A stretch of DNA of 44,599 nucleotides from contig JAWXBI010000094.1 in NCBI GenBank assembly GCA_034439915.1, positions 1 through 44,599 on the forward strand. Reading direction: 5' to 3'. The position numbers were made by a program, and so were the translations under genes. The notes beneath the pieces were generated by a model. That model saw only the letters and a program-made list of their open reading frames with translations. It was not told the DNA's origin and did no database searches. Below are positions 16,006 to 25,343 of this stretch, in pieces. Origin of the DNA: JADJLQ01 sp034439915. GTDB taxonomy: Bacteria > Bacteroidota > Bacteroidia > Chitinophagales > Saprospiraceae. Within the stretch, counting starts at the first letter, position 1; each line of letters starts with the position of its first letter.

Positions 16006-17412
16006 CTAATCGACAGTCACGGAAACATTCGCTCCACTCTTATTATTCGCGTCTTTTTTATCGTCGTGCTGCAGCTTCATACCCGATTTGAGCTTGCGGG
16101 CTACTGTGGCATACGGCCCGGTAATGACCTCTTCATCGCCGGTCAACCCATCGAGTATTTCAATGAAATTGTCATCCTGGATCCCCGACCGTACACGGAC
16201 CATCTTAGCCGTATCAGCGCTGTATAAAAACACGTACTCTTTGAATTCGTTGGATTTTACTTTGATGGTGGAATCCTTTTTTTCGTCCTCACGCGTCGTT
16301 ACCGCTGATATCGGAACACTGATCACTTCCGGTTTGGTGTTGGTATAGATATCCACGGCTGCTGACATACCTGGTCTGAAAGGGAACCTTCCATCCGTGA
16401 TCATATCTTTATACGTATCTGCTATTATCCTGATTTTGACCACAAAGTTGGTTACCTGATCTGAAGATAGGGTCTGCAGGGCGGTCGAACCGGTATTGGA
16501 TGCGGAGTTGGCAATTTCTGTGACGGTTCCCCTGAATTTTTTATCCAGGTAAGCATCCACTTCAATATCGGCGGTATCCCCTAAACGAATGCGGAGAATA
16601 TCATTTTCTGAAACGTCCACCTGGACCTCCATTTCACTTAAATTGGCAATACGCATCATTTCGGTACCGGCCATTTGAATGGTACCTACAACCCTTTCTC
16701 CAGCTTCAACATTAAGCTTGGAAATGATACCGGAAGACGGCGCATAGATTGAAGTCCTCGACAACGAAGTTCTTAACTCTTTCAGGGCTGCCTCTGAACT
16801 TTTTACGGTAAACTCAGACGCTTTGGTGCTTTGAATCGAGCTGTTCAGGTTGGATTTTGCCGAGCGTAAATTGGCTTCCAGAGCTTGTACATTGGCCAGG
16901 GAAACATCAAAATCTGCCTGAGAGATCACCCCCTGCCTTTTAAGCTCGATATTGCGGGTATGGATTTTATTGGCGTTGGCCAGGTTGGCTTCAGTTTGTT
17001 CAATCTGGGCTTTTGAGCCTTCAATCTGGGCCTGGCTAATGGATACCTGGCTTTTTGCATTATTCAGACTGGCATTGCCCCGTTCTACAGCAGAGACATA
17101 GGTATCCGGATCGATGCGGGCCAGGAGTTGACCTTCCTTTACACTATCGCCTTCCATGATTTTAAGTTCGACGACTTCTCCGGAAACATCTGAGCTGATT
17201 TTAATTTCTTTTTCAGGAAATATTTTTCCGCTGGCGGAAACCGTTTCACGGATAGTGCGCCTGGTTACTTTTTCGGTTGTTACTTTCTCCCCCTTTGGTT
17301 TGTTTTTATTTTTAAAATAAGCAAAAGCCATCAAGGTCAAAAACAAAGCCAACAAAGCCCAGATCCACCATCGGTTTGTCTTTTTCTTTCCTTTAAGAGT
17401 ACGCGGTTCCAT
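16006..17412 (-). CDS. Efflux periplasmic adaptor subunit (HlyD/MacA type)
   Basis: A 468-residue membrane fusion protein. An N-terminal transmembrane helix (about 14-34) is followed by a biotinyl-lipoyl half (ISSDVSGEVVELKIMEGDSVKEGQLLARIDPDTY), a long alpha-helical hairpin rich in Ala/Gln/Asn (about 110-220), the second lipoyl half (IYAPSSGIISKLNVEAGERV) and beta-barrel domains. Such proteins bridge an inner-membrane ABC or RND transporter to TolC. It lies 37 bp after the TolC-like gene, but no transporter gene is in the operon within this window. Confidence 0.92.
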   Translation of the reverse strand: MEPRTLKGKKKTNRWWIWALLALFLTLMAFAYFKNKNKPKGEKVTTEKVTRRTIRETVSASGKIFPEKEIKISSDVSGEVVELKIMEGDSVKEGQLLARIDPDTYVSAVERGNASLNNAKSQVSISQAQIEGSKAQIEQTEANLANANKIHTRNIELKRQGVISQADFDVSLANVQALEANLRSAKSNLNSSIQSTKASEFTVKSSEAALKELRTSLSRTSIYAPSSGIISKLNVEAGERVVGTIQMAGTEMMRIANLSEMEVQVDVSENDILRIRLGDTADIEVDAYLDKKFRGTVTEIANSASNTGSTALQTLSSDQVTNFVVKIRIIADTYKDMITDGRFPFRPGMSAAVDIYTNTKPEVISVPISAVTTREDEKKDSTIKVKSNEFKEYVFLYSADTAKMVRVRSGIQDDNFIEILDGLTGDEEVITGPYATVARKLKSGMKLQHDDKKDANNKSGANVSVTVD

Positions 17413-17449
17413 AATCCTGTATGAGTTTATTTTAATTTATTGATATCCA

Positions 17450-18871
17450 TTAATTTAACCGGATCTGCCGGCCCAGGTAATAATCTACTACTTTGGAGCG
17501 GAAAATATAATCGTAACGACTCAGGAGCTCTTCTGTAGTGACAATATCCAGGTTGTTTTTTGCGGTAAGCAATTCAAAGGTAGTGGCGACCCCCACGTCA
17601 TATTTTATTTTGATATTATTGTAAGCGCGTTGGGAAGCTTCCGTACTTCTTTTCGAAGCTTCATAGGTATTTGCGGTCGCCCGGAGCTCATTCAGGGCCG
17701 TCTGAATATTGTTTTTCAGGGTTTCCTTGGTTTGTTCGGCATCCAGTTTGGCGGATTCCACAGCTACCTGTGCTTGTTTTACCTGGGATTTTGCGGTATA
17801 ATTATTATAAATGGGGATTGACATATTTAATCCGAATCCATAACCCAGGTTTTCATTCAATTGAGAAAAATAAGGGTTGTTCGAGGTTTGGGGGATACGG
17901 GTCGGTATTTCAATCGTGGCACTTTGTCCATTAAAAAAAATCACTTGCTGAACCCGGGTGTCAGAAAAACCGTCTATCCTTTGCGCCAGACTGGAAAATA
18001 CGGAATTCAGGTTGCCCCCCAGCGATATTGAAGGGTAAAAGTTAGATTTCGCGATTTTAACTCCAATCTCTGCACTCTGGACTCTAAGATCGCCGGATTG
18101 GATATCCGGCCGGTTGGACAAAGCATGGTTGTATATACCCAATAGGTTTTGCTCAATCTCGGAAGGCTGAAGTTCAATAGCTCCAGGGCGTTCAATTTCA
18201 AATGTCTGGTCAATAGATAAGCGGAGGAGTTGTTTTAATAAGAGTTTATTGGTGCTGACCGTATTTTCAATAGTGGTGATATTTTGTTCTTCCCGCGCTT
18301 TTTGAGCCAGGATTTCCAGCCTGTCCCCTTCCGGTTTGCTGCCAGCAGCAATGAGCCGGTCCATTTGGTCGAGCTGTTGGGTGGTGGTTTGTACCTGAAG
18401 ACGGGCATTGTCCAGTCGATCCTGAGCAAATAATATAGCCAAATAGTATTGAACCACCGTCAGGGCCAGATCATCCGAAAACTGCCTGCCATCCAGGGTT
18501 GCGCTTTGAAGGTTCACCCGGGTCTGGGCTATCGTATTTTTGATAGAGCCACCATCATAGAGTAACACCCCGGCACTCAATCCGAGACTGTTGTTGCCTA
18601 TTGAGCGGGTCTCAAAATCATTGGTTACCGGGTCAATGGTTCGTCCAAAATTGAGTCCATAATTGGCAGATCCGTTGAGTCGCGGATATTGATTGTGGAC
18701 AGCCTGCTCTGCGGCAATCCGCGCACGTTCAACATTTAACCGGTTTTGTTTGATGGATAAACTGTTTTCCCTGGCGTGATCGACACAACGTTGAAGTGAC
18801 CAGGTATTTTGAGCTGAAACCGATAATCCGGTCATCAGGGTCAATAGCAGAATTAAGGATGAATGTTTCAC
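17450..18871 (-). CDS. TolC-family outer membrane efflux protein
   Basis: A 473-residue protein with a signal peptide (about 1-20, ending VSAQ) and two homologous helical repeats typical of TolC (NTWSLQRCVDHARENSLSIKQNRLN...; later SKSQVKQAQVAVESAKLDAEQTK). It forms the outer-membrane channel of tripartite export and is the first gene of a leftward operon with the adaptor. The transporter partner must be encoded elsewhere. Confidence 0.93.
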   Translation of the reverse strand: MKHSSLILLLTLMTGLSVSAQNTWSLQRCVDHARENSLSIKQNRLNVERARIAAEQAVHNQYPRLNGSANYGLNFGRTIDPVTNDFETRSIGNNSLGLSAGVLLYDGGSIKNTIAQTRVNLQSATLDGRQFSDDLALTVVQYYLAILFAQDRLDNARLQVQTTTQQLDQMDRLIAAGSKPEGDRLEILAQKAREEQNITTIENTVSTNKLLLKQLLRLSIDQTFEIERPGAIELQPSEIEQNLLGIYNHALSNRPDIQSGDLRVQSAEIGVKIAKSNFYPSISLGGNLNSVFSSLAQRIDGFSDTRVQQVIFFNGQSATIEIPTRIPQTSNNPYFSQLNENLGYGFGLNMSIPIYNNYTAKSQVKQAQVAVESAKLDAEQTKETLKNNIQTALNELRATANTYEASKRSTEASQRAYNNIKIKYDVGVATTFELLTAKNNLDIVTTEELLSRYDYIFRSKVVDYYLGRQIRLN

Positions 18872-19245
18872 TTCAAAAGCAATTTTAGAATTGAATGAAC
18901 AAGATTAAATCAAAATAAGGAAGTTGTTTTATTTTTTCTATTAAAGAGGCCAGACTATCGATGAATAGGGCCTTACCTGATGAATTGCTGGATTTCACTT
19001 CCTCAGTTTTGGCGAGTCTACCAAGCCCGATCCTTTGAGTCAAAACGGGGTCCTGGTTAAATTGGTGGACTGAATCCTGGGGATGCAGGCAAATGTGCGC
19101 CATGCGTGGTTTGGTGCGGTGGGTCTTGACCTGAGTAGGGATTTCTTCTCGAATAAATACTAAAAATGCAAATTTGTCTTGTTCCATTCCTGTCGTAAGC
19201 AAACCGGTGCAGTGGAATTCTTATCTTCAAACCAGTAATATCCAA
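18872..19245. other. Intergenic region between divergent tolC and frameshifted gene
   Basis: No recognisable gene. An open frame on the minus strand (18885-19202, 105 codons, TTG start) has no family resemblance and no conserved-looking motif, so I do not call it. A near-match -7 box (TAATCTTG on the minus strand, 18900-18907) could serve the tolC operon. Confidence 0.4.
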
Positions 19246-20206
19246 ATGAAAGCAGTCATTTCTTATTTCGTATTGTTTATAACTGGCTTATGGATGACCC
19301 TGGGCTTGTGGAGTCAAACCTCCTGCTTCACTCAGACCGATGAACTGCAGAAAGGACCAAACCATTCCACTTGAATCTGGTAACCTGAAGGCCATTTTTG
19401 TTGACAATTCGGCCTTTGGCGCTCAGCATTTGGCCGGCTATAACGGCATTGCCTCCCTGCGTCATATCGCAGAAGATTCCAGTCTTTTTGCACCCCGGTA
19501 TGCGGGGATCAATCTGGAACATATTTTTGGTGGGGACAGCCTGGAGGAGTTGTTTGAACCAAGGAAACACCGGATGACCTTGTTTAGAAAAAGCGATACC
19601 AGCGTTATACTTTATCAGGAGCCCACTCCGATCTCCGGTGTAGAATCGCTTATCGAATTCACGCTGGTTCCAGCTAATTATATAGATGTAAATTTTAAAT
19701 GTATCCTTCATAAAGCTTCCTTTTTCGCCCACGGTTATGCAGGTTTATTTTGGGCCAGCTATATCGACCGGCCTCTGGACAAGAAAATTTATTTTATGGG
19801 TCAGAAAAAATCAGAAAAAGAGGCGACCTGGATTGAAGCCTATTCAAGTCTTCATGGTGTAAGTAGCACTCATCGAAGCATCCACGATAATCTGGACTTG
19901 TTTTTTGTAGAAAACTTTAATGCCAGCCTTGCGAAAAATTACTCCGACTACCATTTTGTGCAGCCCTATTATTTTGGACGATTCAGGAATATGGTCTTTG
20001 CCTATATGTTTGAATCTGGCAAACTAATCCGGTTTGCTCAATCTCCCACCGGGGGAGGTCCTGCCAGTCCTGCCTGGGATTTTCAATATATTATTCCAAA
20101 GCCCAAAACAGGAAAAATCTACGGGTTTAAATTCAGGGCTGTGTATAAACCCTTTATTAGCCGGGAGGACATTCAACAGGAATATAATAAGTGGACAGAA
20201 AGATAA
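19246..20206 (+). pseudogene. Secreted hypothetical protein, frameshifted near the 5' end
   Basis: The ATG at 19246 opens a clear signal peptide (MKAVISYFVLFITGLWMTLG then LWSQ), but that frame stops at 19374. The rest of the protein (288 codons from an ATG at 19340 to 20206) continues in another frame, beginning TIPLESGNLKAIFVDNSAFG. One indel between about 19325 and 19372 would join them into a protein of about 320 residues. The body is beta-rich with many aromatic residues and no family I recognise. It may be a true mutation or a sequencing error. If translation starts at 19340, the protein would lack its export signal. It converges on the plug-domain gene with 28 bp between the stops. Confidence 0.65.
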
Positions 20207-20234
20207 GCCCTTCTCCTTTTCTTTGGGAATGAAT

Positions 20235-21497
20235 TTAAGGCTTGGCCGTATGGAATGCAATGAGGCGGTCATATCGCGCCCCAAATGGCCTGTAGTAAAC
20301 CAAAACCTGATAGTCGTTTTCCGTTTCGTACCAATCCCCATCAATAGGTGAGGCACTGAAATCACCCCCTTTTCCGGCAACCACGTAGCCGTAATTGTAG
20401 TACCCTTGTTTAAGCAAGGCAGAACCCAGGTAAGCTCTAGATTGATCATCGTATTTCAGCAAAAAAGGGCTTTTACATTGCCAGTCCGTAAATGTCCCCA
20501 TCAGATAGACCTGCTGATCAAAAAATTCGGGGCTTTTTAATGTAAAATCAACCCACACGTATTCCGAAGATAAGCGGGGATCGGGGCGGTCCTGGTTTTC
20601 GATGATGTATCGGCCATTGGCATCCTGATCATCCAGAAAATTAAACAGGTCCCTCACTTTATCATCATTAAGTGTGACAATTATCTCGTTGGCATTTTCA
20701 GTAATTTTTTTTACAAAGCGGGTCCTGAATTCCAGGGAACGGATATCAAAAAACCGGAATTCTTTTCCTGCCGGGAAACTCACTTTGTCGATAAAATCAA
20801 AAACCAAAAGTTCAGGTTTGTCCCGGTTCTGTTTTAATCCGGTGACTGCCGTACTCCATCGGCCGTTTTGCATTACCGTGCAGGTAATCTCCTGCCTGGA
20901 ATTATAAACAGGGAATCCTTTAACCGAAATTTCAAAATCGATTTCCTGATGGCTCCTGTATTTGAGCCCATCGGTGGGGCGAACAAAAATAGTATTCACT
21001 TTTACCTTGGGCTCCACCACCATGATCCTCCGGGTAAACAGGTAAATGCGCTGCCCTTTGCGCAATTCCTCATAGACATGGAGGAGAAAATTGCCGGAAA
21101 TTTTAAGCCTCAGATCGTTGTTGGGCAATTCAAACCTGTAATGGGTATAATCCAGATTTCTGTTGGTAGAGTATGCGTAGGTGCGGATCTCAGACCGGTT
21201 AAACCCATCGATATAATCGTATTCGTCCAGCTCGTCTTTATTCCAATTCATATCCGTGTGGATAACCTCGTATTTATAACGATGGCTTCCGCTTCTGAGG
21301 TCATCGAAAGAAATGCTCAGGCTGGCCCCACCACCCAATTCAATCACCGGCATACTCAGCGGCAAACCGGCAACATGACACAGCACTGAAGCAATATCCT
21401 CAGAATAAATGGTGTCTGTATTCGCGGGCACAGAAAGTTCGGCAAGGTTGACCCGGCCGGGATGAAAAAAAATAAAAAATAAGAGGATAGGTATCAA
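20235..21497 (-). CDS. Type IX secretion system plug-domain protein (DUF5103)
   Basis: A 420-residue exported protein with a hydrophobic N-terminus. The N-terminal part has the plug-domain features (SLSISFDDLRSGSHRYKYEVIHTDMNW, YIDGFNRSEIRTYAYSTN, DYTHYRFELPNNDLRLKISGN). The C-terminal half has an E-set/carbohydrate-binding-like region (QVYLMGTFTDWQC). Related proteins plug the SprA translocon of the T9SS in Bacteroidota. The start is uncertain: the first usable codon is TTG at 21497, and the frame stays open a few codons further upstream without an ATG. Confidence 0.85.
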   Translation of the reverse strand: MIPILLFFIFFHPGRVNLAELSVPANTDTIYSEDIASVLCHVAGLPLSMPVIELGGGASLSISFDDLRSGSHRYKYEVIHTDMNWNKDELDEYDYIDGFNRSEIRTYAYSTNRNLDYTHYRFELPNNDLRLKISGNFLLHVYEELRKGQRIYLFTRRIMVVEPKVKVNTIFVRPTDGLKYRSHQEIDFEISVKGFPVYNSRQEITCTVMQNGRWSTAVTGLKQNRDKPELLVFDFIDKVSFPAGKEFRFFDIRSLEFRTRFVKKITENANEIIVTLNDDKVRDLFNFLDDQDANGRYIIENQDRPDPRLSSEYVWVDFTLKSPEFFDQQVYLMGTFTDWQCKSPFLLKYDDQSRAYLGSALLKQGYYNYGYVVAGKGGDFSASPIDGDWYETENDYQVLVYYRPFGARYDRLIAFHTAKP

Positions 21498-21652
21498 GTC
21501 AATGAAGTTAAGATTTAATATCCAATAGATAAAGCTCCATTATTGTTTTATAATTACGCCGGATCTTCCCCGGTGAGCGACAGGCAGAAGCTGCTAAAAT
21601 TAAAACGGAACGAGCGGGGTTAATGTTACGTCCTCCTAATTCCCGGATCTGT

Positions 21653-23305
21653 TTATTGATACATGATCCGGTAATATTCGTCAGCCATCCGTTTACTTTC
21701 AAAGCGGTATCGCACATCTTTCATTCCCTGGTAGACAATAGTCCTCCAATCGGCCGGCCGGTCGTAGAAGGTGGGCAGGATCTCTTTTTCCAGGATGTCA
21801 AATAATTGATTCATATCATATTTATCCTGCTCATGTTGTTTCATGTGTTCATAGTCCACGGGTTTGACGATAAAGCTGTTTTTACCGTGTTCGGCAAATT
21901 CACAGATCCATCCGTCAAAAGTGCTGCAATTGACTGCACCGCTCATAGCTGCAGTCATACCGCTGGTGCCGCTGGCTTCCCGGGGTACGCGCGGAGTATT
22001 GAGCCACACATCAGCAGCTTGTTTGAGCCTTTTACTCAGATTCAGTTCATAACCGGTCAATACCGCCAGGTTTTTATATTTTTTACTGAGGTTGACCAGA
22101 TTGTTAAATGTAGATATGGCAGCATAGTCCATCGGATAAGGTTTGCCGGCCCAGATAATCTGAATGGGGTATTTTTTACTGGCCAGGAGCGCTTCCAGAC
22201 GGTCCATGTCATTGGTCAATATATCAGGCCTTTTATATCCGGCAAACCTCCTCGCCCAGACAATCGTGCATACATCGGCATCATAAAGTTTTCCACATTG
22301 ATCACTTACCGTTTCAAAACTTCTTTTTTGTAAGTACCGTTTACGCTCATCAAAGGTGGTGTGGTCCTCTTCTTCCATGGCTGCATACAACTTTTTGTCG
22401 GCCCAGTAATTATAGTTTTGAGCATTTGTGATGTGTTTGATTTCACAGATATCCTCATAAGGGGCCCACATTTTTCTGCTCACCTTACCGTGCAATTGGC
22501 TTACTCCATTGGCCAATTTGGCAAAACGAAGTGCTACCAGCGAATGATTAAATAAATCATCTTTCATGCCGGTAATCTCCCTGACTTCATCCAGGTCCAT
22601 GCCGGCAAAATAACCCATTCGCTCACACATGTAGATATCATGTTTTTCATTTCCCGCCTCTTCAGGGGTGTGGGTGGTGAAGACGAGTTTTTCTTTCACT
22701 TCTTCTTTGGAACCCAGTTTTTTTAATAAATGAAAGATAGCACTGGCTGCATGCGCCTCATTGAGGTGGTAAAAATCAGGCTTATAGGCCAGTTCATCCA
22801 GTAAAGTAGCTCCACCTATACCCAATAAAATAAATTGAGCCAGTTTGGTGGCCTGGTTGGCGTCGTATAAACGGTGACAAATGGTCTGAGATACATAATC
22901 ATTTTCAGGTAAATCGGTGCTCAGAAAAAACATGGGTGCCGTCCTGAATGTCGAAGGGGGAAGGTACCAGGCTTTGACCCAGACCGGTGAATTGTGAATG
23001 GTGATCTGAAATTTTATACCCGTATCCTCCAGGAAATAATAGTTTTTTTCATACCAGACTGGTTGAAGTGTCTGATCCTGATTGCGGGCCTGATCATAAT
23101 ACCCGTATTTCCATAAAATCCCTATTCCAATCAGATTTTGTTTTAACTCATAAGCGCTGCGCATATGTGATCCTGCCAAAAAGCCCAAACCACCACTGTA
23201 TATTTTTAAGGATTGGTGTATCGCAAATTCCATCGAAAAATAGGCTACTTGATGACTGTATAATGCGGCAGGTGCATAGGGTAGTTTATAATTTGAAAAA
23301 CTCAT
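21653..23305 (-). CDS. Short alpha-glucan (glycogen) phosphorylase, GT35
   Basis: A cytoplasmic enzyme of the TIGR02094 alpha-glucan phosphorylase family, 550 residues against about 850 for classical members. Motifs: VAYFSMEFAIHQSLKIYSGGLGFLAGSH, FHLNEAHAASAIFHLL, FTTHTPEEAGNEKH, VWARRFAGYKRPDIL and EASGTSGMTAAMSGAVN. In classical phosphorylases the last motif carries the lysine that binds PLP (GNMK); here that position is Thr451. The start at 23305 (MSFSNYKLP) is chosen over an 87-codon upstream extension that shows no family similarity. A near-match -7 box (TATATTTA, minus strand, 23328-23335) supports it. It probably degrades storage glycogen, or has a changed activity. Confidence 0.88.
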   Translation of the reverse strand: MSFSNYKLPYAPAALYSHQVAYFSMEFAIHQSLKIYSGGLGFLAGSHMRSAYELKQNLIGIGILWKYGYYDQARNQDQTLQPVWYEKNYYFLEDTGIKFQITIHNSPVWVKAWYLPPSTFRTAPMFFLSTDLPENDYVSQTICHRLYDANQATKLAQFILLGIGGATLLDELAYKPDFYHLNEAHAASAIFHLLKKLGSKEEVKEKLVFTTHTPEEAGNEKHDIYMCERMGYFAGMDLDEVREITGMKDDLFNHSLVALRFAKLANGVSQLHGKVSRKMWAPYEDICEIKHITNAQNYNYWADKKLYAAMEEEDHTTFDERKRYLQKRSFETVSDQCGKLYDADVCTIVWARRFAGYKRPDILTNDMDRLEALLASKKYPIQIIWAGKPYPMDYAAISTFNNLVNLSKKYKNLAVLTGYELNLSKRLKQAADVWLNTPRVPREASGTSGMTAAMSGAVNCSTFDGWICEFAEHGKNSFIVKPVDYEHMKQHEQDKYDMNQLFDILEKEILPTFYDRPADWRTIVYQGMKDVRYRFESKRMADEYYRIMYQ

Positions 23306-23868
23306 GAATTCTGTATTTAAAAGGGCGTAAATATAGAAAGATTGCCGAAAAGCATACCTAAGACTATTTTTTTGACGATGCTGCGTATAAGTATTTGAAA
23401 ATGACTTTTTTCCACCCGGAGATCCCCACTTCAAGGAGATGAAAGAACGATTATTTATTATCTCATTTTTTCCCGGGTTGATTATAACCCATCCCCATCC
23501 TGATGAAAAGAAAAAGTTTAAAAGGGTAATGGTTATCTTATCTTCTGGTAATCGTGTATATGACAAATTGTTGGTTTTTGGATTTTTTTACAAGACCTGG
23601 AAAATTTCAAACCTCATTAAACCAACTAAAAACCCTGTCCGACATGGCCAGGCGGGCTTCCAGGTCTCGTTTTACAAATTCTTTAAACCTGCAATTTGTC
23701 ATACGCCCTGGTAATCAGATCTTTTTTCAATTTCAAGTTATACCCGTATTTTGCGCCGTCAAATCACCAGAGCATGCAGAAAAAGTTAGTCAGTTTTTCC
23801 TTTATATCATTGGGATAAACTAACCCTTATCCTACATTATATTGGTATCCTAAAATCAGTCAAATCGT
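23306..23868. other. Intergenic region between divergent phosphorylase gene and leuB
   Basis: About 560 bp with no convincing gene. Short open frames at 23439-23823 lack any family signal. It contains one copy of a dispersed repeat of about 35 bp (23675-23709) and the likely promoter of the phosphorylase gene at its left end. Confidence 0.5.
23675..23709. repeat. Dispersed intergenic repeat, copy 1
   Basis: The first 26 bp are identical to 39218-39243, and the following 9 bp match with two differences. A weaker relative is at 43031-43063. All three lie between genes. Confidence 0.8.
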
Positions 23869-24942
23869 ATGATTCAAAAAAATATCCTCATAGTACCCGG
23901 TGATGGAATCGGTCAGGAAGTGACAGCTGTTGGTAAAAAAATCCTGGACAAGATCGCCACCCGGTTTGGCCATCAATTTAGCTACGATCAGGCACTGATG
24001 GGTCACGTTGCTATTGAAGCGACCGGCAACCCCTTACCGGAAGAAACGCTGGCCAAGATGAGAACGTCTGATGCCGTGCTTTTCGGCGCCGTAGGCCACC
24101 CTAAATATGACAATGACCCAACCGCTAAAGTGAGACCCGAACAAGGATTATTGAAAATGCGGAAGGAACTAGGCCTTTACGCTAATCTCAGGCCGATCAA
24201 ATTGTTTGATGATTTATTGGGTGCATCCAGTATCAAACCGGAAATCCTCCGGGGTGCGGATATACTTTTTTTCAGGGAATTGACCGGTGATATATATTTT
24301 GGTGAAAAAGGAAGAAAAGATAATGGGGACACCGCCTACGATGTCGCTCAATACAGCCGCTATGAAGTAGACCGGATTGCCCGTAAAGCATTCGATGCGG
24401 CCCGCCTTCGGAAGAAAAAATTATGCTCGGTGGACAAAGCCAATGTATTAGAGACCAGCCGGCTCTGGAGAGAGGTGGTGCAGCAGGTTGCGCTGGATTA
24501 TCCCGATGTCCAGGTAGAACATCAATTTGTGGATTCCATGGCCATGCTGCTGATCAAAAACCCAACCCGCTATGATGTCGTGGTCACCGCTAATTTGTTT
24601 GGCGATATACTCACAGATGAAGCCTCTCAAATAGCTGGTTCCATGGGGATGCTTGCTTCAGCCTCCATTGGTGATGGCACTGGGGTATACGAACCCATTC
24701 ACGGATCTGCCCATGATATCACCGGGAAAGGCGTAGCTAATCCCCTGGCTTCTATCTTATCTGCGGCTTTGATGCTGGAAATTTCATTTAATCTTAAACA
24801 GGAAGCTGAAGCCATAGTCACTGCCATTGATGAAGTTTTAAAAGAAGGGTGGAGGACAAGAGATATAGCGGATAGTCATACACCGGCTGATCGTATTTTA
24901 GGTACAGAGGCTATGGGTGAGCAAGTATTAAAAAGGATTTAG
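23869..24942 (+). CDS. leuB: 3-Isopropylmalate dehydrogenase
   Basis: Oxidises and decarboxylates 3-isopropylmalate with NAD+, the third step of leucine synthesis, in the cytoplasm. The 357-residue length is typical. Motifs: IVPGDGIGQEV, LLKMRKELGLYANLRPIK, FFRELTGDIYFGEKG, SVDKANVLETSRLWREVV, the metal-site region ANLFGDILTDEASQIAGSMGMLASAS, and NAD-binding GVYEPIHGSAHDI. The other leu genes (A, C, D) are not adjacent, so it stands apart from a leucine operon in this window. Confidence 0.96.
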   Translation: MIQKNILIVPGDGIGQEVTAVGKKILDKIATRFGHQFSYDQALMGHVAIEATGNPLPEETLAKMRTSDAVLFGAVGHPKYDNDPTAKVRPEQGLLKMRKELGLYANLRPIKLFDDLLGASSIKPEILRGADILFFRELTGDIYFGEKGRKDNGDTAYDVAQYSRYEVDRIARKAFDAARLRKKKLCSVDKANVLETSRLWREVVQQVALDYPDVQVEHQFVDSMAMLLIKNPTRYDVVVTANLFGDILTDEASQIAGSMGMLASASIGDGTGVYEPIHGSAHDITGKGVANPLASILSAALMLEISFNLKQEAEAIVTAIDEVLKEGWRTRDIADSHTPADRILGTEAMGEQVLKRI

Positions 24943-24983
24943 CCAAGGAGGGCAATGATGCCTCTTAATTTTCTGATACGGCA

Positions 24984-25336
24984 ATGTTTACTTGCGGCAC
25001 GCACATGGGTGCTGTTAAGTTTTTAATTTCGGATGGTGGAGGCATTGGTCAAATACCTGGGTAATGAACGAAAAGAGAAGGCCCAAAATCAATAAAGAGG
25101 TGGTGCAATGGCTCATTGACCGTAAACCAAGTATGGTGGGTTCCGATGCTATTCTGGATGGATCTGTTTTTAATGTCCATACCGAATTGACGATGAAACA
25201 GGGTTTTTTTAATCTGGAATGGATGAACTTTGAACAGATGTCAGAAGCTAAAGCCTATCCGTTTTTATTTATTTTCACTCCGGTCAGATTTTAAGGAGCT
25301 ACGGGTTCACCCGGGCGTCCATTGGGTATAAGATAA
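24984..25336 (+). pseudogene. Decayed cyclase-family (kynurenine-formamidase-like) gene
   Basis: Two pieces of one family remain. Codons from 24984 read CGTHMGAVKFLISDGGGIGQ plus IP, which aligns residue for residue with the cyclase metal-site region (GTHIDAPxHF...GG..xDQIP), then a stop at 25062-25064. In another frame, 25064-25294 reads KINKEVVQWLIDRKPSMVGS to FIFTPVRF, the C-terminal part. There a TAA stands where relatives have lysine; beyond it the frame continues GATGSPGRPLGIR to 25336. The family C-terminus is normally followed by exactly this KGATGSPGRP motif. So there is an internal deletion, a frame change and a nonsense change (AAA to TAA). Confidence 0.82.
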
Positions 25337-25343
25337 ACGGATT

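Noticed and set aside
18885..19202. 105-codon minus-strand frame upstream of tolC
   Set aside because: It starts with TTG, shows no recognisable domain, and has a composition unlike the neighbouring genes. It is too weak to call.
23306..23566. 87-codon N-terminal extension of the phosphorylase
   Set aside because: The extension has no family similarity, while the ATG at 23305 begins exactly where the family does and has a near-match promoter box upstream.
23439..23823. Open frames between the phosphorylase gene and leuB
   Set aside because: No family signal, and they overlap the dispersed repeat at 23675, so they are probably non-coding.
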